A DNA stretch of 64,000 nt from Streptomyces luteogriseus. GTDB taxonomy: Bacteria > Actinomycetota > Actinomycetes > Streptomycetales > Streptomycetaceae. The stretch covers positions 1,302,001 to 1,366,000 of the forward strand of contig NZ_JACHMS010000001.1 of assembly GCF_014205055.1 (NCBI RefSeq). Reading direction: 5' to 3'. Under the pieces are notes generated by a model. The model did not search any database. It saw only the letters and a program-made list of their open reading frames with translations, and was not told where the DNA came from. Both the position numbers and the translations under genes were made by a program. Positions 43,758 through 51,071 of the stretch are shown one piece after another. Position 1 is the stretch's first letter. Each line of letters opens with the position of its first letter.

Positions 43758-43820
43758 GCGCGCGATTCTGTGGGGGCGCGGGGGTCCGGGGCAAACGGGT
43801 TTCGGATCCCGGGGTGCCGT

Positions 43821-44363
43821 TCAGACCCGTTCCAGCGGCCGGTGCGGCTCGCTGGGAAGCTCCGCCACGATCGTGTCGCCGGGGCGGACCACGCCCCCCT
43901 CGCGCACCACGCTCATGATCCCGGCCTTGCGCACGATGTTCCCCGCCTCGTCACGTCCGACGACCTGCTTCAGCAGTCCGTCCTGGAAGAGGTCGATCTG
44001 CAGGCATGGGTTGCGCAGCCCGGTGACCTCCAGGACCGCGCCGGCGCCGATGCGCAGCAGCGTGCCGGTCGGCAGTGCGAGCAGGTCGATGCCCCGGGTG
44101 GTGATGTTCTCGCCGAGTTCGCCGGGCGCCACCTCGAACCCGTCCTCGCCGACCTCGGCGAAGAGCTCCTCGTGGATGAGGTGGACCTGCCGCAGGTTCG
44201 GCTGGGTGGGGTCCTGCGCGACGCGCGAGCGGTGCTTGACCGTCACCCCGGCGTGCACGTCCCCTTCCACCCCGAGCCCGGCGAGCAGCGTGATGCTGTC
44301 CCGGTTCGGTTTGGTGAACGAGTACTCCCCGTTGCTGCTGACCGCCGTCACGTGCGCGTTCAT
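43821..44363 (-). CDS. MOSC-domain protein
   Basis: This 180-residue protein is a stand-alone MOSC domain: NLRQVHLIHEELFAEV, GELGENITTRGIDLLALPTG and LRNPCLQIDLF, where the cysteine is the conserved sulfur-carrying residue of the family. MOSC proteins handle sulfur or detoxify N-hydroxylated compounds with molybdenum cofactor. The start is the ATG at 44361-44363, reached by GGGGGAACC; a longer frame upstream lacks MOSC similarity. Confidence 0.9.
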   Translation of the reverse strand: MNAHVTAVSSNGEYSFTKPNRDSITLLAGLGVEGDVHAGVTVKHRSRVAQDPTQPNLRQVHLIHEELFAEVGEDGFEVAPGELGENITTRGIDLLALPTGTLLRIGAGAVLEVTGLRNPCLQIDLFQDGLLKQVVGRDEAGNIVRKAGIMSVVREGGVVRPGDTIVAELPSEPHRPLERV

Positions 44364-44583
44364 CTCTCGGTTCCCCCTGTTTCGGTGATGATGATCAGTC
44401 CCGAGCCTGCCCCGGGAGCGTCGGTGTGTCCACCCTCTCCGGGTACCCGCGGGCCGCGTGACGCTGGAGAAGCTCCCCGCGGCACTGACCGTGTACCGGC
44501 CGATCACCGGGCGCTGACACACCGTCAGTCCACATGGCGGGATATGGATCTCAATATGCGGCGCTCCTGCGTACGGTGATCTC

Positions 44584-45438
44584 ATGCCGACCCGACCGGA
44601 AGGGGTGGGATCCGACATGCCGGAACCCCGGGAGACCGCCGTCTACACCCACGGGCACCACGAGTCCGTGCTGCGCTCGCACACCTGGCGCACCGCCGCC
44701 AACTCCGCCGCCTACCTGCTGCCTTCGCTGAAGCCCCACATGAAGATCCTGGACATCGGCTGCGGGCCCGGCACGATCACCGCCGACCTGGCCGCACTCG
44801 TGCCCGGCGGGCACGTCACCGGCGTCGACCGGGCGCCGGAGATCCTGGAGCAGGCGCGTGCGACCGCGGCCGGACGGGGCCTGGCCAACGTCGGCTTCGC
44901 GGTCGCCGACGTGCACGCCCTGGACTATCCCGACGACACGTTCTGCGTGGTCCACGCCCACCAGGTGCTCCAGCACGTGGGAGATCCCGTGCGGGCGCTG
45001 CGCGAGATGAGCCGGGTCGTGAAACCCGGCGGCCTCATCGCCGTGCGGGACGCGGACTACGAGGCCATGACCTGGTACCCGGCGTCGGATGGACTCGACG
45101 CCTGGCTCGACCTCTACCGCCGGGTGGCCCGGGCCAACGGCGGTGAGCCGGACGCCGGACGACGACTGAAGGCCTGGGCGCTGCGGGCCGGCCTCACGGA
45201 CATCACGGCGACCTCCGGCACCTGGACCTTCGCCACGCCTCAGGAGCGGGCCTGGTGGAGCGGGCTGTGGGCCGATCGCACCCTGGCGTCGGTCTACGCG
45301 GACCGGGCCGTCGAGGGCGGGCACGCCGACGAGGCGGGGCTGCGGGGCGTGGCCGAGGCCTGGCGGGAGTGGGGTACGCGGGAGGACGGGTGGTTCAGCG
45401 TGCTGCACGGAGAAATTCTCTGCCGCAAGGAAGCCTGA
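44584..45438 (+). CDS. UbiE/Methyltransf_11-type methyltransferase
   Basis: In this 284-residue protein motif I is ILDIGCGPGTITADLA (~55-70), motif II HVTGVDRAPEILEQA, then FCVVHAHQVLQHVGDP and RVVKPGGLIAVRDAD. It is a standard class I SAM methyltransferase, substrate unknown. A -10-like TACGGT ends seven bases before the ATG at 44584 and no ribosome site is seen, so a leaderless message is likely; an internal ATG at residue 12 is an alternative. A TCCCGT-TTT-ACGGGA stem at 45440-45454 follows its stop. Confidence 0.83.
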   Translation: MPTRPEGVGSDMPEPRETAVYTHGHHESVLRSHTWRTAANSAAYLLPSLKPHMKILDIGCGPGTITADLAALVPGGHVTGVDRAPEILEQARATAAGRGLANVGFAVADVHALDYPDDTFCVVHAHQVLQHVGDPVRALREMSRVVKPGGLIAVRDADYEAMTWYPASDGLDAWLDLYRRVARANGGEPDAGRRLKAWALRAGLTDITATSGTWTFATPQERAWWSGLWADRTLASVYADRAVEGGHADEAGLRGVAEAWREWGTREDGWFSVLHGEILCRKEA

Positions 45439-45480
45439 ATCCCGTTTTACGGGACACCCTGAAAGCAGGAGGTTCGAATT

Positions 45481-45651
45481 ATGGTTCCCATCCTGCTGGT
45501 GCTGCTTCTGGCTTTGATTCTGTTCGGCGCCGGATTCGCAGTAAAGATTCTCTGGTGGATCGCACTCGCGGTTCTCGTCATATGGCTGGTGGGCTTCTTC
45601 GTCCGCGGTACGTCGGCAGCCGGCGGCAGGGGCCGTTGGTACAGGTGGTGA
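45481..45651 (+). CDS. Small hydrophobic membrane protein (DUF5670-like)
   Basis: This 56-residue protein has two hydrophobic helices, VPILLVLLLALILFGAGFAV and ILWWIALAVLVIWLVGFFV, and a Gly/Arg-rich tail ending GRWYRW. It resembles short lmo0937/DUF5670-type proteins found in many Gram-positive bacteria; its role is unknown. AGGAGG lies seven bases before the ATG. Codon use is richer in A/T (ATTCTGTTC, GTAAAGATTCTC) than nearby genes. It is too short for usual ORF cut-offs, so easily missed. Confidence 0.72.
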   Translation: MVPILLVLLLALILFGAGFAVKILWWIALAVLVIWLVGFFVRGTSAAGGRGRWYRW

Positions 45652-45656
45652 ATGCG

Positions 45657-45700
45657 CACATGTCGCCCCGGGTCCGGATCAGGGCCCGGGGCGACATGTG
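45657..45700. terminator. Perfect 16-bp convergent terminator before gvpK
   Basis: CACATGTCGCCCCGGG (45657-45672) and CCCGGGGCGACATGTG (45685-45700) pair without mismatch around a 12-base loop. It separates the rightward small membrane gene from the leftward gas vesicle operon and can stop both. Confidence 0.88.
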
Positions 45701-45705
45701 TGAGG

Positions 45706-46011
45706 TCAGTCCCGCGGAAGCAGCGGTCCGAGCGGCCCGAGGTCGAGGTTGAGGTCCTCGGGCCGCAGTCCGTAGCGGTCGCGCAGTTCCGTCATCCGCT
45801 CGTCGAGCAGCATGAGCGTGAGCCCGATCCGCTCCTCCTGCTCCTCACTCAGGTCCCCCACGTCGAACCGGCGCAGCGCCTGGCGCTCCATGAGCTGACG
45901 CAGCAGCTCCACCACTGTCAGCACCAGTTTGACCAGGTCGCGCTCGACCGTGTCGGGCTCCAGATCCATATGTTTGCGGCGCGACCGGGGCTGGTCGTCG
46001 GGGCTGGTCAC
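45706..46011 (-). CDS. gvpK: Gas vesicle protein K
   Basis: This 101-residue protein has the family core LVKLVLTVVELLRQLMERQA followed by LSEEQEERIGLTLMLLDERM, a helical accessory protein needed for vesicle assembly. It is the last gene of the operon. The GTG start overlaps the gvpS stop (GTGA at 46008-46011), and a perfect terminator hairpin begins six bases after its stop. Confidence 0.92.
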   Translation of the reverse strand: MTSPDDQPRSRRKHMDLEPDTVERDLVKLVLTVVELLRQLMERQALRRFDVGDLSEEQEERIGLTLMLLDERMTELRDRYGLRPEDLNLDLGPLGPLLPRD

Positions 46012-46196
46012 AGCAACTCCTCGAACGGTGAGGGCACCTGGGCGTTCACCGAGCTGATGAGCGCGTTGAGGTCGATCCTCACGAGGTCGACGTCGGCGAT
46101 GCGCAGGGTGATGTCCCCCGTGATCACGACGCCGCCGGCGAGCAGCCGGTCGAGCAGGTCCACGAGGGCGACCTCACGGCGTTCCACTACGGTCAC
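46008..46196 (-). CDS. gvpS: Gas vesicle protein GvpS (short GvpA-family)
   Basis: This 62-residue protein is a compact GvpA/GvpJ-type domain: LVDLLDRLLAGGVVITGDIT, then RIADVDLVRIDLNALISSVN. Short paralogues of the shell protein act as minor shell components or nucleation factors. The GTG at 46194-46196 follows GGGAGAATCC. It lies 16 bases after gvpL and overlaps gvpK. Confidence 0.88.
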   Translation of the reverse strand: MTVVERREVALVDLLDRLLAGGVVITGDITLRIADVDLVRIDLNALISSVNAQVPSPFEELL

Positions 46197-46212
46197 GGAT
46201 TCTCCCGCCTGT

Positions 46213-46968
46213 TCATGTGGCTTCCCCGGCGAACGAATAGGCCGCCCAGGGGCCGGTGAGTTCGATGCGCATTCCGGGCACCTCGCCCTTCGTGCGGTCG
46301 ACCAGTTCCACGAATTCCTCGGAGTTCGCACGCGGAACGAGATAGGCGGCATTCAGCACGTTGCGTCCGGTCGCCTTGGACAGGGCGGGGTTCTGCGGGG
46401 GATGCGTCCGGGAATCCTCCGCGAATGCGGAAAGCTCCTCGTGCAGACGGGACGAGAAAGCCTCGGCCTTCTGCCACATTTCCTCGTGGGACCTGGTCTG
46501 CATGCGCCGCTGCCGCAGGTAGTCCCGGCCCGACGCGGGCTTCTGCGCGGGCCGGGCGCTCTCCTGCGGTTCGGACTCTGCGTACACCTTCACGCCCCAC
46601 TCGACCCGGCCCTCCAGCCGTTCAAGGGTGCGCTGGAAGTCCTCTTCGCGGGCCTCCATCATCGTCCGTACGCCGCTGTCGTCGTGGAAGACGGTGCCGA
46701 GCCGCAGTGGCAGCGGCGTCGTGACGGTGGTGAGCGCGTCGATCACGCCCTGGTGGGCGCGGGCGGTCTCGGTGAGCCAGTCCAGATCCTCCAGATGGGC
46801 GCGGAGCGGTTCCTCCGCGAAGTCCCGCTCCGGCACGTGACTCACCACGGCCACCAGGCCGTGGTGAGTCAGCGCCCTGGGCGGATCGCCCGCCACACCC
46901 GTCAACTGGGCCTGGAGCGGGGTTCCGAAGGGGCGGCAGACGGCGTAGACGTACCGCAGTCCGGTCAC
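46213..46968 (-). CDS. gvpL: Gas vesicle protein GvpL (GvpL/GvpF family)
   Basis: In this 251-residue protein YVYAVCRPFG starts the ferredoxin-like N-terminal domain, HHGLVAVVSHVPERDF and VTTPLPLRLGTVFHDDSGVR follow, and the C-terminal half carries a long helix (RDYLRQRRMQTRSHEEMWQK) and VLNAAYLVPRANSEEFVELV. GvpF/L proteins bind GvpA before assembly. A second member, GvpF, is earlier in the operon. The GTG start overlaps the gvpJ stop by four bases. Confidence 0.9.
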   Translation of the reverse strand: MTGLRYVYAVCRPFGTPLQAQLTGVAGDPPRALTHHGLVAVVSHVPERDFAEEPLRAHLEDLDWLTETARAHQGVIDALTTVTTPLPLRLGTVFHDDSGVRTMMEAREEDFQRTLERLEGRVEWGVKVYAESEPQESARPAQKPASGRDYLRQRRMQTRSHEEMWQKAEAFSSRLHEELSAFAEDSRTHPPQNPALSKATGRNVLNAAYLVPRANSEEFVELVDRTKGEVPGMRIELTGPWAAYSFAGEAT

Positions 46969-47303
46969 GGTGCCTCCTTCTTCTCCGCGCGGCCGGGCTC
47001 CAGTTCCTCCAGCCGGGCCAGCCTTTCGCGCAACTCGGCGTTCTCACGGGTCAGTTCGTCCCGGCGGGCCCGCGAGCTCAGGGCCGGGTCGGTCTCCCAC
47101 CAGTCGATGCCCATCTCCTTCGCCTTGTCGACCGAGGCGACGATCAACCGCAGCTTGATGGTGAGGAGTTCGATGTCGAGCAGATTGATCCGGATGTCGC
47201 CCGCGATGACGATGCCCTTGTCCAGGACCCGTTCAAGGATGTCGGCGAGGTTGGCACCGCTTCCCTGACCGTAGGGTTCGGGCATCCTGCTGGGCGTCGT
47301 CAT
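46965..47303 (-). CDS. gvpJ: Gas vesicle protein GvpJ (GvpA-family)
   Basis: The 112-residue protein has a GvpA-like core ADILERVLDKGIVIAGDIRI, NLLDIELLTIKLRLIVASVD, followed by a charged coiled-coil tail (DELTRENAELRERLARLEEL) absent from the shell protein. GvpJ-type proteins are thought to cap or nucleate the vesicle. ATGA overlap with gvpZ upstream, GTGA overlap with gvpL downstream. Confidence 0.9.
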   Translation of the reverse strand: MTTPSRMPEPYGQGSGANLADILERVLDKGIVIAGDIRINLLDIELLTIKLRLIVASVDKAKEMGIDWWETDPALSSRARRDELTRENAELRERLARLEELEPGRAEKKEAP

Positions 47304-48391
47304 CGCCGGCTCCCTGCCTCGACTTCCTCGTCCTCGTCGTCCTCGTACTCACCCTCGGGCTCTTCCTCCTCGGGCTCCTCCTCGTCCTCGGCCTCCTCGT
47401 CGTACTCGGCCTCGGAGTCGTCCTCGTACTCGCCCTCGGGCTCCTCGTCCTCCTCCGGCTCCTCCTCGTCGTACTCGTCCTCGGCCTCCTCGCCCTCGGG
47501 GCGTTCCTCCTCGGACTCCTCCTCGGCGAGCGCGTCCTCGTGACTGCGGACGACCTCGCCGTCGCGGATCTCGCCGCGCCAGCCGTCCTCCGCCTCGCCC
47601 TTGATGGTGATGAAGCGGACGAAGTTCTTGAGGTCAAGCCGGGCCCGGCGGCCCTGGGCGCGCCAGATGTTGCCGGTCTTCTCGAAGAAGCCGGAGGGGT
47701 AGTACTCGATGACCAGCAGGACACGGGTGAGGTTGTCGGTGAGCCGGTGGAAGGAGACGACGCCCTTCGTGGTGCCCTTGGCGCCCTCGGAGGTCCAGGC
47801 GATGCGGTCGTCGGGGACCTGCTCGGTCGTGGTCGCCTTCCAGCTGCGGTTGGACCACCAGATCTTCGCCTGCCAGTCGGAGTGGGTGTCGTCGTCGCGG
47901 CTCGCGCTCTTGACGCCCTTCGCGAAGGTGCTGAAGTCCTGGTACTGGGTCCACTGGTCGTACGCCGTGCGCAGCGGTACGCCGACATCGATGTGCTCGA
48001 TGATGACGGTGGGCTTGTTGCCGGAACGGCCCTTGCCCTTGCCCTTGCCGCCCAGGCCCTTGAAGGCGCCTTTGACCTTGTCCTTGAGGCGTGAGCCGCC
48101 GAGCTCCAGGGCGGAGCGCACCGGCCCCTTGCCCTCGGCTATCTTGCGGCCGCCGTCGAGGGCGAGCTTGGCGAAGCCGGGGCTGTTGCCCTCGGCGATG
48201 TCGTTCAGCTTTCCGGTGGTCTCGCCGAGCTTGTGGCCTACGCCGGTGAGCATGCGCGTGGCCTGAGCGGCGAGGTACTCCTGCAGTTCGGCCTTCAGCC
48301 GGTCGGCGGCCTCGCTGTGAGCCAGGTCTGTGAGCGGGTTCTTCGTCGCTCCGTTGGCGGCGGACTTCGCCGAGCCGAGAGTGTCACTCAT
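47300..48391 (-). CDS. gvpZ: Gas vesicle-associated SRPBCC protein GvpZ
   Basis: The 363-residue protein has a helical N-terminal ~105 residues ending in GKGKGKGRSG. A START/polyketide-cyclase (SRPBCC) domain at ~127-275 follows (HIDVGVPLRTAYDQWTQYQD; VSFHRLTDNLTRVLLVIEYY), then a tail of ~75 residues made mostly of Glu, Asp and Tyr (EEEPEGEYEDD units). SRPBCC folds bind lipids or hydrophobic molecules. GvpZ has been named in Streptomyces operons but its task is unknown. It overlaps gvpY and gvpJ by four bases each. Confidence 0.8.
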   Translation of the reverse strand: MSDTLGSAKSAANGATKNPLTDLAHSEAADRLKAELQEYLAAQATRMLTGVGHKLGETTGKLNDIAEGNSPGFAKLALDGGRKIAEGKGPVRSALELGGSRLKDKVKGAFKGLGGKGKGKGRSGNKPTVIIEHIDVGVPLRTAYDQWTQYQDFSTFAKGVKSASRDDDTHSDWQAKIWWSNRSWKATTTEQVPDDRIAWTSEGAKGTTKGVVSFHRLTDNLTRVLLVIEYYPSGFFEKTGNIWRAQGRRARLDLKNFVRFITIKGEAEDGWRGEIRDGEVVRSHEDALAEEESEEERPEGEEAEDEYDEEEPEEDEEPEGEYEDDSEAEYDEEAEDEEEPEEEEPEGEYEDDEDEEVEAGSRR

Positions 48392-49092
48392 CCCTCACCG
48401 CCTCCCTTCTGCCGCCGGGACCGGGCGCTGCCGCCCCGGCTTCCTGAGGTCGCCTTCTTGGCGGGCGTGGTCTTCTTCGCCCCCGCCTTGCGGCCCGCCG
48501 TCTTCTTCGCGGGAGCCTTCTTGGCAGGAGCCTTCTTGGCGGGAGCCTTCTTGGCCGCCTTCTTCGCCGGCGCCTTCTTGGCGGGGGCCTTCTTCGCCTC
48601 GGGCTCCTCTTCCTCTTCCTCGTCCTCGTCGGCTTCGGAGTCCTCGGGCTCCTCTTCCTCCTCGGGCTCCTCCGCTTCGGAGTCCTCAGGCTCCTCGTCC
48701 TCGTCGGGTGCGGAGTCCTCGGGTTCCTCGTCCTCGTACTCGGCGTCCTCGGCCTCGTCGTCCTGGCCGGGCACCACGCCCGACAGCTGGTCGCGGACCT
48801 GGGCGGTACGGCCGTGCAACCGGTCGGCGAGGGCGTCGATCTGCCGCTCGACCATGGCACCGGAAGCGGCCTTGCCGACACCGCGCAGATCCTGCCGCAG
48901 CTGGTCGCCGATCTCCTTGAACTGCGGGTTGTTCCGCAGCTGTTGCTGGACCAGATCCGCGACCATGCGCGGGCTCAGGTTCAGCTTCTTGCCGGCGACC
49001 AGTCCGCCGACGGCCATCGCCATCTTCAGTTTCTTGGTCCGTCCCAGGAGATATCCGGCCCCTATGGCGAGACCCAGTCCCGTTCGGTTCAT
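48388..49092 (-). CDS. gvpY: Gas vesicle-associated protein GvpY with acidic and Lys/Ala/Pro repeats
   Basis: The 234-residue protein has an N-terminal ~95 residues that start like a hydrophobic helix (GLGLAIGAGYLLGRTKKLKM) and continue with helices. Residues ~112-168 are an almost pure Glu/Asp/Pro/Ser tract. The last ~60 residues repeat KKAPAK (histone H1-like) and end Arg/Gly-rich. The adjacent acidic and basic tails could interact with each other, with GvpZ, or with nucleic acid; this is inference. ATGA overlaps link it to gvpG and gvpZ. Confidence 0.78.
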   Translation of the reverse strand: MNRTGLGLAIGAGYLLGRTKKLKMAMAVGGLVAGKKLNLSPRMVADLVQQQLRNNPQFKEIGDQLRQDLRGVGKAASGAMVERQIDALADRLHGRTAQVRDQLSGVVPGQDDEAEDAEYEDEEPEDSAPDEDEEPEDSEAEEPEEEEEPEDSEADEDEEEEEEPEAKKAPAKKAPAKKAAKKAPAKKAPAKKAPAKKTAGRKAGAKKTTPAKKATSGSRGGSARSRRQKGGGEG

Positions 49093-49352
49093 GATGTTGT
49101 CCCGTTGCCTGTTCCCGCGCTGCCGCGCGAAGCGATCTCCAACCGGTCGAGGAGTTCGTCCTCAAGACGGTCGAACTCCTCCTCCGTGATCTCTCCGGCC
49201 TCCATCTGCTCCTCAAGGCGAGCCAGCTCGGCCCGGATCGTGGCGGGGTCGTAGTAGATCCGCTCGGCCTCCTGCACCACCTGTTTGATGGCCCAGGCGC
49301 TGCCGCGTACCGGTGCGAACGGCAGCAGCAGCACCTCAGAGATCAGGCCCAC
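49089..49352 (-). CDS. gvpG: Gas vesicle protein G
   Basis: This 87-residue protein starts at the GTG at 49350-49352: VGLISEVLLLPFAPVRG, then the helical EAERIYYDPATIRAELARLE and EEQMEAGEITEEEFDRLEDE. This is the GvpG pattern of a short hydrophobic start and acidic helices. The upstream part of the open frame is off-frame gvpF sequence. It begins four bases after the gvpF stop and overlaps gvpY. Confidence 0.9.
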   Translation of the reverse strand: MGLISEVLLLPFAPVRGSAWAIKQVVQEAERIYYDPATIRAELARLEEQMEAGEITEEEFDRLEDELLDRLEIASRGSAGTGNGTTS

Positions 49353-49356
49353 GTCG

Positions 49357-50130
49357 TCACCCCGCTCCGGTGTCCGTTCCGCTCGCCACGGTGCCCGCGG
49401 GCTCGGCCGGACCGGGCTCGACGAAGCTGTACGGCGGCAGCGGACCGTTGACCCGCACCTCGAGGTGCGGCATGTCCTTGCGGACCTGCTCGACCGCGGC
49501 CAGGAAGGACTCGGCCGAGTCCCGGTCCACCAGGAACGACACATTGGCCAGCCAGCCGGTGGACTCCGGGCCTACGCTCACGTCGTCGGCGGCCGACTCC
49601 AGGGCGCGCTGCACCGCGGCCCCGTCGTCGGCCTCCTTGGCCTTGACCGCGGCCGCGACCATCTCGCCGAGCCGGATCTTGTCGTCGTAACTGCCGCCGC
49701 CCGCCTGCCGGTTGGCCTCCGCGAGCCCGCGGATGTCGGGGCTCTCGGCCATCACCTGGTGCAGGACGGCCTCTTCGACGTGGTTGGCCTTGACGTTGTA
49801 TTCGACCCGGTTGTCCAGGGCCCGCAGCCGCTCCTTGTAGTGCTCGGCGCGCTCGGCGAGCACCCCGGTGATGGAGTTGTCGTCCGGGGCCACGCTGCCG
49901 AACCGCATGGGCAGCACGCAGCCGGCCGCACCCGCCTCGCTGAGCACGTTCTGGTGGGCGAGCAGTTCCTTGCGCTTGGGCCGCAGCCCGTCGGGCGCCT
50001 CGCTGACGACGGCCGCCAGGTCGCCCTCGCGCAGGATGCGCACCGGGCGGGGCGGGTCGCCGACGCCGCTCATGCCCTCGGGGAGGCCGGGGTGCGAGCT
50101 CGAGGCGATGCCGTAGACGTAAGTGCTCAC
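49357..50130 (-). CDS. gvpF: Gas vesicle protein GvpF (GvpL/GvpF family)
   Basis: The 257-residue protein starts TYVYGIASSSHPG. GDLAAVVSEAPDGLRPKRKE and VLPMRFGSVAPDDNSITGVL follow, then a helical middle and VSFLVDRDSAESFLAAVEQV near the end, the two-domain GvpF layout. GvpF is believed to add or chaperone GvpA at the growing shell. The GTG start overlaps the gvpA stop. The Pro/Ala/Gly tail of ~20 residues seems disordered. Confidence 0.92.
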   Translation of the reverse strand: MSTYVYGIASSSHPGLPEGMSGVGDPPRPVRILREGDLAAVVSEAPDGLRPKRKELLAHQNVLSEAGAAGCVLPMRFGSVAPDDNSITGVLAERAEHYKERLRALDNRVEYNVKANHVEEAVLHQVMAESPDIRGLAEANRQAGGGSYDDKIRLGEMVAAAVKAKEADDGAAVQRALESAADDVSVGPESTGWLANVSFLVDRDSAESFLAAVEQVRKDMPHLEVRVNGPLPPYSFVEPGPAEPAGTVASGTDTGAG

Positions 50131-50561
50131 TCCTGCTCCTCCTTACGGCGGGACGACGTGCTCTTGCGGGCTCGCGGACGCGACTCGGTCTCACGCTCGG
50201 AGCCTTCGGTCCGCGCCTGCTTGAAGGCGTCGGAGATGGTCTCGGCGGCGCCGGACAGCGCCCCCTTCGACTTGCCGCGGGCACCGGACTCGGTCATCTC
50301 CCCGACCAGGTCGGGCAGGCCCGGGTCCTTGCGCGGACCGGCCTCCAGGTCGAGCCGGTTGCACGCCTCGGCGAAGCGCAGATAGGTGTCGACGCTGGCG
50401 ACGACGACGCGTACGTCGATCTTGAGGATCTCGATGCCGACCAGGGAGACGCGCACGAATGCGTCGATGACGAGCCCCCTGTCCAGGACGAGCTCAAGCA
50501 CGTCGTAGAGACCGCTGCTGCCGCCTCCGCCGCCGGACTGCTGTGCCGGTACGACTGTCAT
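50127..50561 (-). CDS. gvpA: Gas vesicle structural protein GvpA
   Basis: The 144-residue protein has the shell-forming core at ~18-75: LYDVLELVLDRGLVIDAFVR, VSLVGIEILKIDVRVVVASV. GvpA subunits pack into the gas-permeable wall. Cyanobacterial GvpA is about 70 residues; here a ~70-residue hydrophilic tail (KSKGALSGAAETISDAFKQA, then an Arg/Lys/Ser end) is added, as in other Streptomyces. It is second in the operon, 46 bases after gvpO. Confidence 0.92.
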   Translation of the reverse strand: MTVVPAQQSGGGGGSSGLYDVLELVLDRGLVIDAFVRVSLVGIEILKIDVRVVVASVDTYLRFAEACNRLDLEAGPRKDPGLPDLVGEMTESGARGKSKGALSGAAETISDAFKQARTEGSERETESRPRARKSTSSRRKEEQE

Positions 50562-50607
50562 GCCGGGTGTTCCTCCTCGTGTGTGGGTACGGGTCGGGTC
50601 GGGCGGC

Positions 50608-50979
50608 CTAACGGCCGCCGGGCCTGCGCGCGTCGGACCGCCCGCGTTCGTAGCGGCGGACGCGCCGGTATCCCGTGAGCTGCCCCTCTGCGTCGAGCTC
50701 CACCTGGTAGCTCGCCATCAGGCTCATCGTGTCGGGCACGCGCTCGAGTTCGAGGACCTCGACCTCCAGCGCCCAGCCCTCCTCCGTCTGCTCGAAGGAC
50801 GACACGGACTCGGCTTCCATGCCGGTGAGCTCCGCGAGCTGGCCGCGTGCCTGACGCAGCACTTCCATCGGACTCGGCCGCTTCCGGGCCGTCTGGTCGT
50901 CGTTCGTTTTGCTCGAATTCCGAGAGTCCTGAGACTTCTGTGGACCCTGTGACTCTTGCGTGTTTTTTGTGTTCGACAT
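50608..50979 (-). CDS. gvpO: Gas vesicle protein GvpO
   Basis: The 123-residue protein has a polar N-terminal ~38 residues rich in Ser, Gln, Asn and Lys, followed by the GvpO domain (EVLRQARGQLAELTGMEAES, WALEVEVLELERVPDTMSLM, YQVELDAEGQLTGYRRVRRY). GvpO is a cytosolic regulator or chaperone of the cluster. The ATG at 50977-50979 was preferred over a GTG six bases upstream because GGAGG then has correct spacing. The first 15 codons are unusually A/T-rich (AACACAAAAAACACG). It is the first gene of the operon. Confidence 0.88.
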   Translation of the reverse strand: MSNTKNTQESQGPQKSQDSRNSSKTNDDQTARKRPSPMEVLRQARGQLAELTGMEAESVSSFEQTEEGWALEVEVLELERVPDTMSLMASYQVELDAEGQLTGYRRVRRYERGRSDARRPGGR

Positions 50980-51029
50980 GGCCACCTCCCCCTCCGTGTG
51001 GCCGCAAGCGTGTTCGCCAAACCTCTACG

Positions 51030-51041
51030 GATGCATGCATC
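51030..51041. promoter_or_regulatory. Perfect palindrome in the gvp promoter region
   Basis: GATGCATGCATC is a perfect 12-bp palindrome 51 bases upstream of the gvpO start and 31 bases past the ligD stop. It is the only clear symmetric element in the 92-base gap that must hold the gvp promoter. No GGGTAC-type sigma-B box was found here. Confidence 0.5.
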
Positions 51042-51071
51042 TGCCACTCGCCAGGCCGAAGGCGGGGCGCT

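Noticed and set aside
44436..44444. Sigma-B-type promoter at GGGTACCC before the methyltransferase
   Set aside because: No GNNT element at 14-16 bases that fits GTTT/GTGT, and the box lies about 140 bases from the gene.
44458..44518. Tiny frame starting GTGACGCTGGAG before the methyltransferase
   Set aside because: 19 residues with no ribosome site or recognisable similarity.
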